DNA of 64,000 nt. Origin: Clavelina lepadiformis (taxonomy: Eukaryota > Chordata > Ascidiacea > Aplousobranchia > Clavelinidae). Positions 48,744 to 59,712 of this stretch are shown one piece after another. Under the pieces are notes generated by a model. It saw only the letters and a list, made by a program, of their open reading frames with translations, did not search any database and was not told the DNA's origin. The stretch lies in contig NC_135243.1 in the NCBI RefSeq assembly GCF_947623445.1, positions 19,910,479 to 19,974,478 on the forward strand. The letters run 5' to 3'. A program made the position numbers and the translations under genes. Position 1 is the first letter of the stretch; every line of letters starts with the position of its first letter.

Positions 48744-49488
48744 CCAATCTTCTGCTGAATATGATATCCCAAATGTTTCAATCAAACTCTGAACATCCCT
48801 ACAATAAACCAGAGTATTTTCTTTACCAAAAAAATTCTGTAAATTCTTTCTCTCTGTGGCGGTACCACGCAAAACTTGTATCCTTTTCAAGGAGATTCTT
48901 TTCCTTTAATCTTGACCCTAAAAGTTATGCAGCTTCTTTTGAAAGATCTAACTCTCCTGTGAGATCATCCAGCTGAGTTTGTGAAAACAGCTTGGGAGAG
49001 TCATCGTTTATTTCTTCCTGATAGTGCTCTACATCGACTGCACTTCTTTCAGAATTAGATTCTGAGGAGCTTTGCTTCACTGTTGAAGGATTCGGCACGG
49101 GAATTTTATCACAATGTGGTACAGGCCTCATTGCTGACTTTAAATTAGGGTACTTGATTTTGGATTTGTTTTTTCTGTTAAACCCCTTAGTGTTCACCAT
49201 ACAAAACTAATAGTCATTGTGGTGGTTTTCTTGCTCCCTCCATACCATAGGGACGTCAAAAGGAAGGCTTTTGAGTTTTTTCTGGTACCACATACTTAGC
49301 TTTGATGCACACGATCTACATGTAACATGTGGGGCGAAGTGTTTATCCTGGTCACCAAGTTTAATGCCAAAATAGGCGTGATAAAGTTTCTTTATATTCA
49401 TTGTTATGCTGCATCTGTCACCTGCAACTGTGAACTCTCCGCAAATATAACAGAAAGAGTTTGGTGAGCTAGTACATTTTCTAGGCAT
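48744..49488 (-). pseudogene. N-terminal half of a dispersed repeat-protein family, decayed
   Basis: Starts with MPRKCTSSPNSFCYICGEFT, a zinc-knuckle-like Cys pattern (C..CG, later C..C), and continues HYAYFGIKLGDQDK-type sequence. I recall this start from a multi-copy protein family in hydra, aphids and other invertebrates, probably transposon-associated. The frame is broken by TAG at 49207 and by TAA at 48925. The second falls where the family has Gln before LGSRLKEKN, so it is a likely CAA-to-TAA change. A frameshift then moves the rest to another frame (NFFGKENTLVYCRDVQSLIETFG). Similarity stops abruptly after ISYSAEDW near 48744, at the same point where the other fragment (58960-59712) begins. 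Dead copy. Confidence 0.65.
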
Positions 49489-50324
49489 TTTGATACTTAA
49501 AGTAATGAAATCTCGTTAGTTTATACTACAAACAAAATCACAGTCACTTGTCTGCGTTATGTTTTATGCGATTTGCGTGTTTGACTCATAACTGACAGTC
49601 TGTAAGTCCTGGTATCATTCAAATTCGTTTGTTTGATAACAACAGTGTAATATAAACAGAAACAAATTGAAGGTTTAAAACACTTTGAAAGCTTAAAACA
49701 CTAAAACACATAAGGTTAGTATCACATCAAAGCTAAACTAAATAACTTGATTACTCGTCCTGAAGTGGAGAAGTTGCTTCAATAGCTGCAGTAATAGAAA
49801 TGTTAACCACAAGCTTAAGCACAAGTAACTATTGATAAAATTGTAACAGATAAGTGCTCCATGTGATAACAAAATTTATCTTGATAAATGATATCCTTTT
49901 GACAACAATGTGGGTAGTAAAACGCAAATACGAAAAATTATACGGTTTTTGACCGTAACTTTAAAACCTGATGTGACAGACCAAAAAAAATGGTATTTTT
50001 GAAATCAGCGCACTAAAATTAGTTAAAAAACGTTGAGATCATACGCAACAAAATTTTCATGCAGACCAGTGAATTAATCTGCTCAAAAGTAGACATATTT
50101 ATGACACCTAGAACATGCAATTTTAGGGCCGGGGCCCATTGGCTTCCCAGCCCCCAGCTAAATACGCTAATGTAAAGAAACAGCTTTACTCGCAAATGTC
50201 GGGTATGTGGAGGCCATGTTCAGCAGCCCATGTAAACAACTGACTTAAAACTTCTCATATGATCCGCAAGTTGATGGCATACCAACTGGTAAGCCTTACT
50301 ACAGGCTGAAAACCACTGAAAAAC
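49489..50324. other. Unannotated stretch left of the inverted repeat
   Basis: AT-rich with no supported exon; short open frames only. Ends where similarity to the right arm begins. Confidence 0.4.
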
Positions 50325-50801
50325 AATGATTGATAAGGGAACTGCTATAATCGTACATTTATTACGTCACAACAGTGGGTTAAAACACGACAGTTATTCA
50401 TATCAGTATTAGGAGAGTATTCAAAACTGGATTCTAGTGACTTTTTATAATCCTAGCAACTGCGCCGGACAGATCGACAAAAGCGACATCACGTGCCCAG
50501 ATAAACGCATAAGTCTGAAATCCCACGACACTCTTTCTTTAGATTAATAAAAATAAGCCCAGAGACTCCAAAAATTGGCAAAGATTGGGGGCGCGAGGGC
50601 TAGAACAAGTTAAAAAATGGCATTTCTGGTTTAAGTCATGCCCAATGTATTAAAAAATACTGCACACACACTTGAGCTTGTACCAAATATTTGTGTAAAG
50701 CTGTAATGTAAAACAAGGCATTATAAAATGGTAAGACATGAGATAATGTCTGGTAAAAATTCTTTCACTACAAAGTTGCTAACTTACAAAAGAAAAATGC
50801 T

Positions 50802-50880
50802 ATATAGGATCGGATCTGTCGTTTAGTCGTTAAAATACTGAATTGTACGATCCAGATTCGATGCTGAGGGGGCTATATTG
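50802..50880 (+). repeat. tRNA-derived SINE-like sequence, left arm
   Basis: Reads like a degenerate tRNA head: a box-A-like GTTTAGTCG, and about 35 bp later a box-B-like GATTCGATGC, ending near the tRNA-length mark. The right-arm partner (about 58160-58228, opposite strand) keeps better box A (GGTGGTTTAGTGG). It does not fold cleanly as a working tRNA. Probably a SINE copy captured before the arms duplicated. Confidence 0.45.
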
Positions 50881-51929
50881 TTGTTATGATGCCCCGGGAA
50901 ACAACAAAAAAGTAATTTTTCTTAAACTAGGTTATGTATAATAGTGTGTTTCACAAAAGCAAACAATCGTAATAAGAGTTCTATTGCTAATGTATTGTTC
51001 TCTATAGTACGTGCAATTAAGTTAAATATACACATTTGTCACACGTCGTAACTTATATACAAGCTCAGAAATGAAGTTTGATTAATTGGATCTGATTTTT
51101 ACGTTTATAAAATGAAAACGCGTAAGTTACAGTGTATAACAAACTAAAAAAGCGTCTAACCTAACTTTGACGCAAATAACTGACGGTAAATGTTACGTTA
51201 TTCCAAATACAAATAATATGCAAATAATAATATACCAAATATACAAATAATGATGAGCAATATACGCAGTGGAACAGGGAATACGTAAATTTTGCGAAAT
51301 ATCAAAACAGGAAAATATTCAAAACAGCAATTTGTTTTCATAATGTATAGAGTGTACGGCGATTTGTGACACGCCATTTCTTTAACGGCGATATTTCATA
51401 ACAACGTCGATTTGAATAACATGCTAACGCCTGTATATGGTATCTATTTTTTTACACATAGAAATATGTTGTAAAAATTTTACTTAAACGTATGTCATAA
51501 CTCATAACCCACAAAATCATGCATATGACAGATCCTAATATACTGTAGAGCTGAGGGTATTGTTTTGCCCTTGACTATGCTAACAGTGAAACCAGCAGTG
51601 AAATGTAGCAGCCGTGCTACTCTGCTAAATCTTTTGAGATATGCTTGTTGTGTCCGTTTGACATTTTGTAATTTTATAACAAAAAGCAAAAAGATTAATT
51701 TAACATTTTTGAATTTAAATTAATTTAATAAGTAGATAATTTAGATGAATGATTTAGATAATTAAAAAACTTTTAGATTAATTGAATTCGTCATTTTATA
51801 TACAACAGGATAGACGTAGCAAACGTCACTCAAAACATCAATAAAATCGCACAGGATCTACGTAAATTACATTACGTAAACGTTTCAAAATATATGTATA
51901 ATTGTGAAATTATCAAACTCGTTTTTTGA

Positions 51930-52030
51930 CGCATGAATCACGCAAGATAATTTCGTCATTTTACGCCACTTGTCGTGAAACATAAGATCCGCTTTCGTTG
52001 ACAACTCGGTATATCCAGTATAAAAGGAGT
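51930..52030 (+). promoter_or_regulatory. TATA promoter of left profilin-like gene
   Basis: TATAAAA at 52019-52025 lies about 270 bp before the ATG. The upstream block GATCCGCTTTCGTTGACAAC, together with AACTCGGTATATCCAG, is almost identical in the right arm (TATA complement at 56224-56230), although the coding exons differ greatly. This fits a shared functional core promoter. Confidence 0.7.
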
Positions 52031-52293
52031 GGTTGTTTCACAAAAGCTAGCTCACGTTACCGCTTGGTAAAGGCAGACGGATAAGTTCTAGCCTACACAT
52101 TTTTCGTCGTTAGTCGTAGTGATTTAGATATTTAGGTATACAGCACAACTATGTTATAGTTTGAAGAAAAATTTAGCAATACATTTCAACGATCACTCTC
52201 GGTTTTATTGTCTTTTGTTATCAGCTGGTAAGCTGAACTTTCTTTTTTAAATTTAATTTTAAAGTGCTTGAAAAGTAGTTCAACTATTAAAAC

Positions 52294-53098
52294 ATGAGCT
52301 TGGGATGGGATTATACTTGTGAAAGTTTTTTGAACAAGAAATCTAACAAAATAGATTACATCTGGATCGGAAATCTAATCCAGATGTGGGGTTCTGCCGG
52401 AATTGAAAGAAACGCCACAGTGAGTAGAATTGGTTATGGGGGGGTTATCAGAAAGAATTACTTCTACTTCTTAAAAATAAAATATCTCTATTTTCTCTTT
52501 TTCTACGTTTTCACTTACGAAATATTTTAATTTTATTGTGTCTTTTGTCGGATGAATTAATTAATTATTCATTTTGTGTAATTAAATTATTTGGATGATT
52601 CATTTAACTCACTTATCAATCTTTCAACTATGGAAAATTTAGAACAAGCAATTATTCTTAACAGCAAAACTGCATTTTAAGTTTTGATTTTATTCACGTC
52701 TGTTCAGTAGCGACTTAACTGTTGCTGTTTTAATTTCACGTAAATTTAGTCGAAGGAAATAGCAGCTCAAAACACAGCAGGGGATTTCGCAGGCGTCACC
52801 TTCCACGGCCTGGAGTATACGTTCTTGCGCAAAGAAGACGATATCACATACTACAAGGCGCATGGAAAGGTGGCCCTTGTTTACAATGCACACGATTGTA
52901 AGTAGAGAATGTCCCATCGAAAACAGTATGTTAGAAATCTATACTAACATATACATACAGAGAATTTGTTATCAGTTATGCTTTTTCCCGTTAGTTACCC
53001 TGGTCGTGTTTGGAAAAGATTCAGTTGAAACCGGTGGAAATTGTCGATATGTTTTGGATTACGCCAAAAGCTGGCTGAACGGGAATGGCTACCATTGA
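52294..53098 (+). CDS. Profilin-like gene, left copy
   Basis: Exons 52294-52419, 52750-52897 and 52995-53098 join in phase (0, 1) to 125 aa, typical for profilin, the actin-monomer-binding protein. Profilin features are the N-terminal Trp helix (MSLGWDY, normally part of the poly-proline site), IWIG and WGSAG as the first strands, then GVTFHGLEYTFLRKEDD (the family's G....G.KY....DD strand), KVALVYNAH strand, and a C-terminal helix ending WLNGNGYH. Identity with known profilins is low by eye, so actin binding is not assured. No signal peptide. Convergent with the right-arm copy, with 3' ends about 2 kb apart; AATAAA at 53310-53315. Confidence 0.72.
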
Positions 53099-53352
53099 TT
53101 GCTTTATTTATTTATTCAGTTAACAGATCTTATTAATCAAGAAATCTTTGTAATGAGAGTATATAGTAGCTGTACTGTATCATTCAAAAATACGTTTATC
53201 AAAATAGGCAGAAAATCTATACATCAAATTAATCTAGGTAAAAATAATGCATTTGGCTGTACATATACTAATTGAAAATACGTTTATTTTTGTTAACATT
53301 TGCATGTTCAATAAAAATTAACACATATAAATTACTTCCATGAGATGTTTGC

Positions 53353-54898
53353 TGTAATTATGCAATAATTTTACTTTAAATCATAGTCGATAAAAATTTC
53401 CTTTCTCCTGTTCGATGTTTCTGGTAAATAATGCTAAATAAAGGCAAGAATACCAAGAAAAGTGTGAACATGCACAAACCACGTTCGTAAAGAATTCCTG
53501 GATAACAATCATGCTAAAAAATCGGTTAAAAAAATTGCTCGCCTTCTTTATATAGCACAAGATAAACTTTACTCGTATTAGCAGTTAAAAAAAATTACGT
53601 TTGTATCATAAAAATAAAAAATGAAACTGAAATGTTTTGAGACTCGTGAACGTATAATATACAGCACATGACGACTTCCATTTGGTGTGGCATTTTATCT
53701 GCTTCAGATTATTATAGAAGATCATATACGAGCATCCTTTCAGTTATATGATGTGACGCGATATACAACACACTGGCCTATAAAACGTACAAAACGTTTT
53801 TTTGTTGCCGAGAATATTTCAAACGTGTTCACCTAATTTTGAGTCACTGATTTTAAAAATGCAATTTGTTTTGTCCTATCTGGTCTAGTTAACTTGCAAA
53901 AATGAACTAATTTCTGAGAAACATTAGGTGTTTTTACTGAAATAGTCCGTCTTAAAATAGTGATGAAATGGTTTTGTCAAAACTGAAATACACATTTATT
54001 TTTCTGACCATTTACCCACAATTCAGTAAAGTGTATTCGATTAGGCAAGGCAGACAAAAATTCCTCATAAAACGTCATACATTAGCCGTAAACTTTTGCT
54101 TTAGTGGTCGCCGAAAACAATATAGCAAGAGAAACAACAAACAACTTTTTTCGTTCCCGGTGTTAACTTATTGCTTGGCATTGATACGCACCGCAAAGGC
54201 ATTAAAACGCTACTTTTTGAAACATTCTGTCATCAAGGCTCGCTTATACGTTTACATAATGCGCTGTGAACGAAATCAATGTCACAATATATCACTTCGA
54301 GCACAAAATAGGATCAACTAGAAGTGCATATGTTGAGACATCAATGTAAAATATTCTTTCATGCTTCATATGCGACATGTCCTGCATCCGGAATAAGATC
54401 AACAAAATAGGGCTTCGCTAAAACTCAGGCTGGTCAACGGGAAAAGTTTAAACTTCTGAACATGCCAAAACGTTCCGAAATCCTCACTGAATTTAGCATC
54501 GTGCTCACTAGCATTGGGTATAATTCGTTTTTAGCGTTGATTTGCTTAACATAAAGACATGTGATTTATTATCACTGCTGCCACTTCGCCTTTACGCACC
54601 AATTTGACGTCTTATTTGCTCTTGTGCGCTTCGAGTATAATTGCTAATTCACGCTTATTGCGAATAATTACTTCCTGATCACTTATTACGCACTCTGCGA
54701 AATATATTCCATTTCTACATTTCCTATGTTACTGTAATTGCGTTTATATTTTTGTATATTTGTGTATCTGCATAGATTGTGTACTGTAGACATATCTTTG
54801 CTCTCAAAAATATTACCTTTAGTGTAATATTCACACGACTAACGTTTTTGTTATATTTCCCAAATTATAAGTACTGTAATCTTTTAATTATGCTCGTA
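53353..54898. other. Spacer of the inverted repeat
   Basis: About 1.5 kb present once, between the arms. A 117-codon frame (53968-54321) is basic and has no domain. A short segment (about 54100-54140, GTGGTCGCCGAAAACAATATAGC) recurs near 60380 with a few changes. No gene called. Confidence 0.5.
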
Positions 54899-55154
54899 TA
54901 GCAAACATCTCATGGAAGTAATTTATATGTGTTAATTTTTACTGAACATGCAAATGTTAACAAAAATAAACGTATTTTCAATTAGTATATGTACAGCCAA
55001 ATGCATTATTTTTACCCAGATTAACTTGATGTATAGATTTTCTGCCTATTTTGATAAATGTATTTTTGAATGATAGAGTACAGCTACTATATACTATCAT
55101 TACAAAGATTTCTTGATTAATACGAGCTGTTAACTCAATAAATAAATAAAGCAA

Positions 55155-55954
55155 TTAATGGAAGCCATTCAAGTCGAGCCAGTATTTGGCTTCTAACAAA
55201 CTTCTTCGACAATATTCACCGGTTTCAACTTCATCTTTTCCAAACACGGCCATGGTAACTAATGGGAAAAAGCATAACTGATAACAAATTCTTTTTATGT
55301 ATATGTTAGTATAGATTTCTAACATGCTGTTTTCGATGGGACATTTTTTCACTTACAATCGTGTGCGTTGTAAATAACCACAACCTTTCCTCGCGCTTTG
55401 TATTCTGATATTTTGTCATCTCCTTGCAAGAACTTGTACTGCAGCCCGTGTAAGGTGGCGCCTTCGTATCTTCCAGCTCTGTTTTGAGCCTTTACTTCCT
55501 CCAACTAAATTTTACGTGAAATTAAAATAGCAACAGTTAATTCGCTACTGAACAAACGTGAATAAAATCAAAAATTAAAATGCAGTTTTGCTGTTAAGAA
55601 TAATTGCTTGTTTTAAATTTTCAATAGTTGAAAGATTGATAAGTGAGTTAAATGAATCATTCAACTAATTGAAATACACGAAATGAATAATTAATTAATT
55701 CATCCGTCAAAAGACACAATAAAATTAAAATGTTTCGTAAGTGAAAACGCAGAAAAAGAGAAAATAAAGACATTATATTTTTAAGAAGTAAAAGTAATTA
55801 TTTATGATCATCCTCCATAACCACTTCAACTCACTGTGACGTTCCTTTCATTCCCGGCAGAACCCCACTTGTAGGTTGGACTACCGAGCCAGATGTAATC
55901 TATGTTGTTAGGATATCTGTTTAGGAAATCTTGACAAAAAGGACTCCAAGACAT
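55155..55954 (-). CDS. Profilin-like gene, right copy
   Basis: Exons 55835-55954, 55357-55504 and 55155-55258 give 123 aa. The N-terminus MSWSPFCQDFLN is closer to the classic profilin MSW start than the left copy. It is followed by IWLG, WGSAGNERN, GATLHGLQYKFLQGDDK, GKVVVIYNAHDF and a C-terminal helix ending WLDLNGFH. Exon 2 and 3 lengths equal the left copy exactly; exon 1 is two codons shorter. Splice sites and introns are conserved. Against the left copy, exon 2 differs at 22 of 49 residues and exon 3 at 13 of 34, mostly by amino-acid-changing substitutions. Both copies are intact, so neither looks like a pseudogene. The left copy's AATAAA reads AGTAAA here. Confidence 0.72.
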
Positions 55955-56223
55955 GTTTTAATAATTGAACTACAGTACTTTTCCAACACTTATTATATTT
56001 AAAAACAAAGTTCAGTTTACCAGCTGGTAACAAAAGACAGTAAAACCGAGAATGATCATTGAAATGTATTGCTAAATTTTTCTTCAAACTATAACATAGT
56101 TGTGCTGTACGCCTAAATATCTAAATGACTACGACTAACGACGAAATATGTGCAGGCTAGAACTTATCCGTCTGCCTTTAACGAGCGGTAACGTGACCTA
56201 CCTTTTGTGAAACAGTTACCTCT

Positions 56224-56330
56224 TTTTATACTGGATATACCGAGTTGTCAACGAAAGCGGATCTTATGTTTTGCGACAAGCGGCGTAAAGGGATGAAACT
56301 ATCTTGCGTGATTCATGCGTCAAAAAACGA
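56224..56330 (-). promoter_or_regulatory. TATA promoter of right profilin-like gene
   Basis: On the - strand, TATAAAA (complement of 56224-56230) follows the conserved block GATCCGCTTTCGTTGACAAC seen in the left arm. The upstream segment with CGCATGAATCACGCAAGATA is also shared. Confidence 0.7.
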
Positions 56331-56503
56331 GTTTGATTAGTTCCCTATTATACATATTTTTTGAAACGTTACGTAATTTACGTAGATCCTGTGCGATTTT
56401 ATTGGTTTTTAATTGACGTTTGGTACGTATATCCTGTTGCATACAAAATGACGAATTCAATAAATGCAAAAGTTTCTTAATAATATAAATTATTAATCTA
56501 AAT

Positions 56504-57146
56504 CAGTGCTTCTCAAACCGGGCCACTTGGCTCACTAAAGGGGGAATTTTTAATTCCAGGGAGGAAATTTTCTCTAGGGAGGAATTGGGGAGGAAAAACT
56601 GTAGATGAAAAAAAACTTTAATTTTTTAATTTTATTTGTAACAGAAAAATCCTCTCGAAAATGTTGTTTAGATGTCTACAATAGTACGCGAGGACAAGCT
56701 CCTTTGACCTTAACTGCAGTGACTGACGTTATAAACGTGTCTGTTTGGTTCATAATGGCTATTGTTTTCTCTTTATTGTTAGTACGGTACTTATAGAACT
56801 AGCTAGTAAGCTAGTGATGAAAAAAAGAGGAACACACGATATTTGCGGAGACCTTCGAGCAAAACTCACACGCTTTTCTCCTCGATTTTCTTTATTAACT
56901 TCTCAACATGAGGCTCACGGTTCTCACTAACAATGAGCAACGATTTGTTTGGTTATTTTGTAAGAGCGTTCTTTTGCAATTTTGAATTTTATTCCTGAGA
57001 TAAATCTTCAAAAGACATCATCCAGTGACAATATTCAGGTAGTGTAAAATTTTGGAAATTATTTTTTTGTGATTTTTTTGGGGGGAGGAATTGACGGTGT
57101 TTTGGTTGGTAAGGGAGGAATCGGAAAAAAACTTTGAGAACCACTG
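56504..57146. mobile_element. Non-autonomous hAT element in right arm
   Basis: Bounded by CAGTGCTTCTCAAACC and CTTTGAGAACCACTG, with the perfect 8-bp target duplication ATCTAAAT at 56496-56503 and 57147-57154. The 643-bp interior has no transposase. The uninterrupted site survives in the left arm (complement at 51739-51746), so the insertion followed the duplication that made the inverted repeat. Confidence 0.92.
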
Positions 57147-57627
57147 ATCTAAATTATCTGCTTATTAAATTAGCCAAAATTATCTGCATGATTTTATGGA
57201 TTATGACATACGTTTAAGCAAAATTTTTGCAAAATTTTTCTATGTGTAAGAAAATAGATACCATATATAGGCGTAAGTATTACTCAAATCGACGTTGTTG
57301 TGAAATATCGCCGTTAAAGAAATGACGCGTAACAAATCGACGTATACTCTATACAATATGAAAGTAATTTTCTGTTTTAAATAGTTTTTCTGTTTTGAAA
57401 TGTCGCAACATTCACGTAATTCTTGTGCCGCTGTGTGCATGGTTATTCATTAGGTGTTTAATTGATAAGGAATAACGTTACATTTGCCGTCAGTTATTTG
57501 CGTCATTGTTAGGTTAGACGCTTTTGTCGTTCTTATCATACTGTAACTTATGCGTTTTGTTTTTAAAAACGTAAAAATCAAATCTAATTTGTCAAACTTT
57601 ATTTCTGAGCTTGTATATAGGCTACGG

Positions 57628-57985
57628 CAGGGGTCGGGAACCTATGGCTCGCGAGCCAGATATGGCTCTTTTGATGACGGCATCTGGCTCGCAGATAAAT
57701 CTAAGGTGGCATTTCTTAGCACAATTGTTACGAATAAAACTTTTCTGTTATTTGTAGTTTTGTAATTTCTGTACCATGCAGCACCAGAAATCGCATTAAC
57801 AGTAAGTAGCATGTTATTAAAGAGTAAATTCAGACATTTACCGTTGTCTAAAATTGTTGGTTTTGCTTAAAAATGCACATGTTAGTTGCATTAAGTGTTG
57901 AAAAATATTATATGGCTCTAACGGAAATAAAATTAACAATATGTGGCTTTCATGGCTCTTTCGCCAAAAAGGTTCCCGACCCCTG
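57628..57985. mobile_element. Second hAT MITE in right arm
   Basis: Ends CAGGGGTCGGGAACCTATGG and AAAGGTTCCCGACCCCTG, with the 8-bp duplication GGCTACGG at 57620-57627 and 57986-57993. The interior carries GGCTCGCGAGCCAGATATGG and related GGCTC words seen in widespread animal hAT MITEs. 358 bp, non-coding. The flanking arm sequence (TTTCTGAGCTTGTATATA) is present without it in the left arm. Confidence 0.92.
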
Positions 57986-58159
57986 GGCTACGGTATGGTG
58001 ACCAATGTTTATTCTTAACTTTATTGCTCGTATTATAGAGAAATATATGGAACTATTATTATGACTATTTCCTCTTGTGAAACACACCATTACATAAGCT
58101 ATAGTTTAAGAAAAATTAATTTTTGTTTGTTTCCTAGGGCATCAAAACAACAATGTAGG

Positions 58160-58228
58160 CCTAGCGCCGACCAGCATAGAATTTGGACCGAACAGTTCAG
58201 TATTTCAACCACTAAACCACCGAGCCGG
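58160..58228 (-). repeat. tRNA-derived SINE-like sequence, right arm
   Basis: On the - strand: GGCTCGGTGGTTTAGTGGTTG (box A) and, about 35 bp later, AATTCTATGCTGG (weak box B). It is the inverted-repeat partner of 50802-50880. Confidence 0.45.
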
Positions 58229-58959
58229 TCCTATATAGCATTTACCTTTTGTAAGTTGGTAGCAATGTAAGCAACTTTGTAGCGAAAAGATTTTTACCAG
58301 ACGCAATTTTAGGCGCTACCCTTTCGTACTATTTTGCTTTACATTCATATTTCCACAGTTATTTGTACAAGCTCATGGTGTATGTTCTTCAAAAATAAAG
58401 GCATAACTGAATGTAGAGATACTATTTCTTCACTTGTTGTAACCCTTGCACGGTTTCACCCCAATGTTTGCAATTATTGAAGTCACTGGGCTTATTTTTA
58501 TTGATCTAAAGTAAGAGAGTTGTGGGATTTCAGACTTACGCGTTCATCTGGGCACGTGATTTCGCTTTTATTGATCTGTCCAACGCTGTTCCCAGCATTG
58601 TAAAAAGTCACTAGAGTCCAGTTTTGAATGCTCTCCTGATACTGATATGAAAATTTTTCATTTTTCAAGAATGCGTTGTGACGTAATAAATAAACGATTA
58701 TAGCTTATTCGATTATCAATCGATTACACAATGGAACACAATTTTCGTTGACTTCGATCTAACAATTGTTTTTGACTAACTTTTGGGCGCTGAATCTAAA
58801 AATGACATAAGTTTTTCTCTATCACGGTAAGTTTTTTAGCTAGGCACCCATCACTTTGTCTCATACATAACCCACAAAAAAGTACAACATTTAAGACATC
58901 TGCGTTTATTGTATAAAACGTTTAAGAACTACAAGCAACTGAAAGTAACTCAATGGTTT

Positions 58960-59712
58960 TCAAATAAACATTTGTAAAGCTCTATTCTGTTCCTTAAAAC
59001 GCATATTGCTTCTGCAGGCCAAATAAAGTGCGTGTTTTAGGTCAAAAATTTTCCTGGCATGTTCCAGCTGTGGGCAGTCTCGCTTAATACTCCAGCAATA
59101 GTCAGCAAGCATATGTAAGTCCCATCTTACCTGATATCTTTTAAATGATAACCACGCATTTTCTTCCAATTCTGACATTGAACCACTGAAACGTTCATCT
59201 TTGATGGGTTGCCGAATTTGTGGACCATCAAATACACCAGCCTTAATTTTTTGTATTGACAGGCCAGGAAAAGCCAAAACGAGGTAATTGAAACAGTTGC
59301 TTTCAGTTAACAATGTTTCAACGAATTGCTTCATTAGGCCGAGCTTTATATGTAGCGGTAGGAAAATAATTTTCTCTCTGTCAACAAGTGGCTGATGTAT
59401 AATATTGGGATCACCAGGTTTAAAGTCAGATCTCGGAGGCCAGTTCTGACCTCGAGCTCTGCTGTCACACATACACAAATAGCAGGGGTACTTTGTGCAT
59501 CGGTGTTGCTGACCAAGAAGAAAACATACCATTTTAAGGTCTACACATATGATCCAATTGTGCTTGTGATATTGCAACAATTCAATGACTCTTTTTACCT
59601 TTCCGTATTCTTCACGAAAACTAACTGAATGTGCAATTGGTACTGCACCGTATAAGTTGCTATTATAGAGAAGGACGCACTTTAAACTCTGCTTGGAGCT
59701 GTCAATGAACAT
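58960..59712 (-). pseudogene. C-terminal half of the dispersed repeat-protein family
   Basis: One open frame of 250 codons with SKQSLKCVLLYNSNLYGAV, KHNWIICVDLKMVCFLLGQQ, CTKYPCYLCMCDSRARG, LPLHIKLGLMKQFVETLL, FPGLSIQKIKAGVFDGPQIR and RWDLHMLADYCWSIKRDCP. I recall these as the conserved core of the same multi-copy invertebrate family as 48744-49488. Relative to the family it lacks its N-terminal half, and about 85 residues appear deleted between AWLSFK and RYQVRW without breaking the frame. Similarity begins at FIDSS, exactly where the other fragment ends. An open frame this long suggests a fairly recent insertion. The biochemical role of the family is unknown to me. Confidence 0.65.

Larger units (their letters stand above)
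50325..53352 (+). repeat. Left arm of large inverted repeat
   Basis: Matches 54899-58718 in reverse complement over essentially its whole length once the two right-arm transposons are removed. The inner edge is sharp: both arms share ...ATTACTTCCATGAGATGTTTGCT and then diverge. The outer edge is near CTATAATCGT...TTATTACGTCACAAC. The arm contains a tRNA-like SINE fragment, a TATA promoter and a three-exon profilin-like gene. Net arm length is about 3.0 kb. Confidence 0.9.
54899..58718 (-). repeat. Right arm of large inverted repeat
   Basis: Reverse complement of the left arm, lengthened by two hAT insertions (56504-57146 and 57628-57985, about 1.0 kb with target duplications), so the ancestral arm was about 2.8 kb. 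Near the inner edge the 3' flank of the gene matches the left arm almost base for base for over 200 bp. Confidence 0.9.

Noticed and set aside
53968-54321. 117-codon open frame in the inverted-repeat spacer
   Set aside because: No domain, no splice context, composition typical of chance frames in AT-rich DNA.
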